Shown here: piece after piece, positions 5,574 to 7,133 of the stretch
Position numbering within the stretch: the first letter of the stretch is position 1
How the letters are laid out: every line of letters begins with the position of its first letter
The notes under the pieces: generated by a model
Told to the model about the DNA's origin: nothing
Database searches by the model: none
What the model saw: only the letters and a program-made list of their open reading frames with translations
Assembly (NCBI GenBank): GCA_009775705.1
Contig: VSQE01000092.1
Coordinates: forward strand, 1-7,133
Reading direction: 5' to 3'
DNA length: 7,133 bases
Origin: Prevotellamassilia sp.
Lineage (GTDB): Bacteria; Bacteroidota; Bacteroidia; Bacteroidales; Bacteroidaceae
Program-made: the position numbers and the translations under genes

Positions 5574-6698
5574 TTGGATACCAAAGAAAAAAACTCCGCC
5601 TTTGCAACAGCAGCCTTGCCCGACAGTTCACCGTCACTTGAACAACGTTGGCGCAAGGCTGTTCTTACATGGTATGAGTATAATAAAAGAGAACTACCCT
5701 GGCGTAACACAAAGGATCCTTACCGAATCTGGATTTCCGAAATCATATTGCAGCAGACTCGTGTAGCACAGGGACACGACTATTACCTGCGCTTTATCCG
5801 CCGTTTTCCGGATGTCTGTTCATTGGCAGAAGCAAGTGAAGACGAGGTCCTGCAAATGTGGCAGGGGCTGGGATATTACAGCAGGGCGCGCAACCTTCAT
5901 ACTGCAGCACAGCAGATAGCTCAAATGGGTAAATTTCCCAACACCTATTCAGAAGTACGAAAGCTCAAAGGCATCGGAGACTATACGGCTGCTGCCATTT
6001 GCTCCATTGCCTACGAACAGCCACACGCCGTAGTGGACGGTAATGTCTATCGCGTTTTGTCACGTTACTTTGGAATCGATGTTCCCATTGATACAACGAA
6101 AGGAAAAAAAGTCTTTGCACAAATAGCTTCACAAATGATGGATCCGAACCACCCCGCCACCTATAATCAGGCCATAATGGATTTCGGAGCTTTACAGTGC
6201 ACCCCAGCCTCTCCATCATGCGACATTTGTCCGCTTGCTTCCGGATGTCATGCTCGGCAGCACAGCTCACAGACAACCTATCCCATCAAAACCCAAAAGA
6301 CGAAAATAACAGAACGGTACCTCGTCTACCTATATTTAAAACATGGAGAAAACATCTACCTGCACCGCCGCGGAAAAGGAGACATCTGGCAAGGATTATA
6401 TGAACCTTTCATTTTGGAATTTGACCATGCCCCGGACGATACAGAAACATGGCAACACCCCTCCCTGTGTTCCATAATCCCCCATTCCACCATCCAGCCT
6501 GTATTGAAAGGGCTGAAACATCAATTGACCCATCGCAGACTTTATGCAGACTGTTATATTGTACAGTTGCACGAGTCGGTCGATATAGACGGTTACTTCC
6601 AGATCAAAGAAACAGACCGTCCGCAGTATGCCGTTCCACGGCTGGTCTCTTTGATGTACGAAAAAATTGACGGAATCATTCTTTCCTGTCAACCATAA
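5574..6698 (+). CDS. mutY: A/G-specific adenine glycosylase MutY
   Basis: MutY removes adenine mispaired with 8-oxoguanine or guanine, preventing G:C to T:A mutations. The frame gives 374 residues. The N-terminal HhH-GPD domain has catalytic Glu56 (WISEIILQQTRV), the hairpin LKGIGDYTAAAI (131-142) and catalytic Asp155 (AVVDGNVYRVLSR). A 4Fe-4S loop follows with cysteines 209, 216, 219 and 225 (C-x6-C-x2-C-x5-C, LQCTPASPSCDICPLASGC). The C-terminal part from about 246 is a NUDIX-like 8-oxoG recognition domain with HRRGKGDIWQGLYE and an LTHRRLYA segment like the family's F-S-H loop. All key residues are present. There is no ATG before the conserved core. The likeliest start is TTG at 5574, with another TTG at codon 15. 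An unconserved N-terminal tail of about 20 residues follows the TTG. It lies 28 bases after manC and 27 before cdd. Confidence 0.94.
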   Translation: MDTKEKNSAFATAALPDSSPSLEQRWRKAVLTWYEYNKRELPWRNTKDPYRIWISEIILQQTRVAQGHDYYLRFIRRFPDVCSLAEASEDEVLQMWQGLGYYSRARNLHTAAQQIAQMGKFPNTYSEVRKLKGIGDYTAAAICSIAYEQPHAVVDGNVYRVLSRYFGIDVPIDTTKGKKVFAQIASQMMDPNHPATYNQAIMDFGALQCTPASPSCDICPLASGCHARQHSSQTTYPIKTQKTKITERYLVYLYLKHGENIYLHRRGKGDIWQGLYEPFILEFDHAPDDTETWQHPSLCSIIPHSTIQPVLKGLKHQLTHRRLYADCYIVQLHESVDIDGYFQIKETDRPQYAVPRLVSLMYEKIDGIILSCQP

Positions 6699-6725
6699 TA
6701 CGACTTGTACCCAAACATAAAAAAC

Positions 6726-7133
6726 ATGAAAAAAGAAATTCTTTCCATCAAGTACCAGATCTGTCAGGAGTTCGAATTAGGCGAAGACGAGAAAAAACTA
6801 ATAGAGAAAGCCAAAGCGGCAACCCTGACCAGCTATTCTCCATATTCGGGTTTTGCGGTCGGAGCCGCCATACTATTACAAAACGGAGAAATAATCTCAG
6901 GCAGCAATCAGGAAAATGCCGCCTACCCCTCAGGAACCTGTGCGGAAAGGTGTGCCATGTTTTATACAAATGCCCGATATCCGGAAACCCCGATCCGCGC
7001 CATAGCCATAGCCGCCCGAAAATCCGACGGAGAATACACGACTTCCCCCATCACTCCATGCGGATCCTGCCGGCAAGTGCTGATTGAAACCGAGCATCGG
7101 TTTCATCAAAACATCCGAATCATCCTTTATGGT
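6726..7133 (+). CDS. cdd: Cytidine deaminase (3' end beyond window)
   Basis: Cytidine deaminase converts cytidine and deoxycytidine to uridine and deoxyuridine in pyrimidine salvage. The ATG at 6726 opens a frame that stays open for 136 codons to the window edge. A complete enzyme in this group is usually somewhat longer, so the tail is missing. Residues visible are YSPYSGFAVGAA (37-48), nucleoside-binding N61 and E63 (SNQENAAYPSG), and the zinc and catalytic motif TCAERC with C72 and proton-shuttling E74. The second zinc motif PCGSCRQ has C112 and C115. Three Cys zinc ligands mark the short homotetrameric class rather than the His-Cys-Cys E. coli class. It follows mutY by 27 bases with no promoter visible between them, suggesting co-transcription. 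Confidence 0.95.
   Translation, partial: MKKEILSIKYQICQEFELGEDEKKLIEKAKAATLTSYSPYSGFAVGAAILLQNGEIISGSNQENAAYPSGTCAERCAMFYTNARYPETPIRAIAIAARKSDGEYTTSPITPCGSCRQVLIETEHRFHQNIRIILYG

Overview
The window looks like a core chromosomal segment from a member of the Bacteroidales (Bacteroides and relatives). This rests on the RuvC, DUF1573 and MutY sequence styles, on promoter elements of the Bacteroidetes type (TAnnTTTG), and on start codons that lack a clear Shine-Dalgarno sequence. I cannot name the genus with confidence.

Layout, left to right. (1) On the + strand, up to position 1262, is the 3' part of a gene for a beta-propeller (PD40/TolB-like) protein with a c-type haem motif (CVNCH). Its reading frame is open from 42, but recognisable coding sequence further left is interrupted by TGA (39-41) and TAG (3-5), so the gene looks N-terminally broken. 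(2) At 1263-1372 a convergent intergenic gap holds a 17-bp perfect hairpin, probably a bidirectional terminator. (3) On the - strand, transcribed right to left from a promoter near 3970, is a tight three-gene unit: ruvC (Holliday-junction resolvase), a tandem-ATPase protein of the ModF type that overlaps ruvC by 22 bases, and a small secreted protein of unknown function 12 bases further on. (4) At 3943-4071 is a divergent promoter region with mirror-image -7 elements. (5) On the + strand is a run of four closely spaced genes: a secreted DUF1573 protein, mannose-1-phosphate guanylyltransferase (manC), adenine glycosylase mutY, and cytidine deaminase cdd, which runs off the right edge. Gaps of 27-34 bases suggest co-transcription from the promoter ahead of the DUF1573 gene.

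The gene content is mostly housekeeping: DNA repair and recombination (ruvC, mutY), nucleotide-sugar supply (manC) and pyrimidine salvage (cdd), plus two exported proteins of unclear role. I see no mobile element, CRISPR array, tRNA or rRNA, and nothing that amounts to a new defence or biosynthetic system. The points most worth a second look are the stop codons in the haem/propeller gene, the repeated TTTGCACTT motif around the divergent promoters, and the degenerate first ATPase domain of the ModF-like protein.
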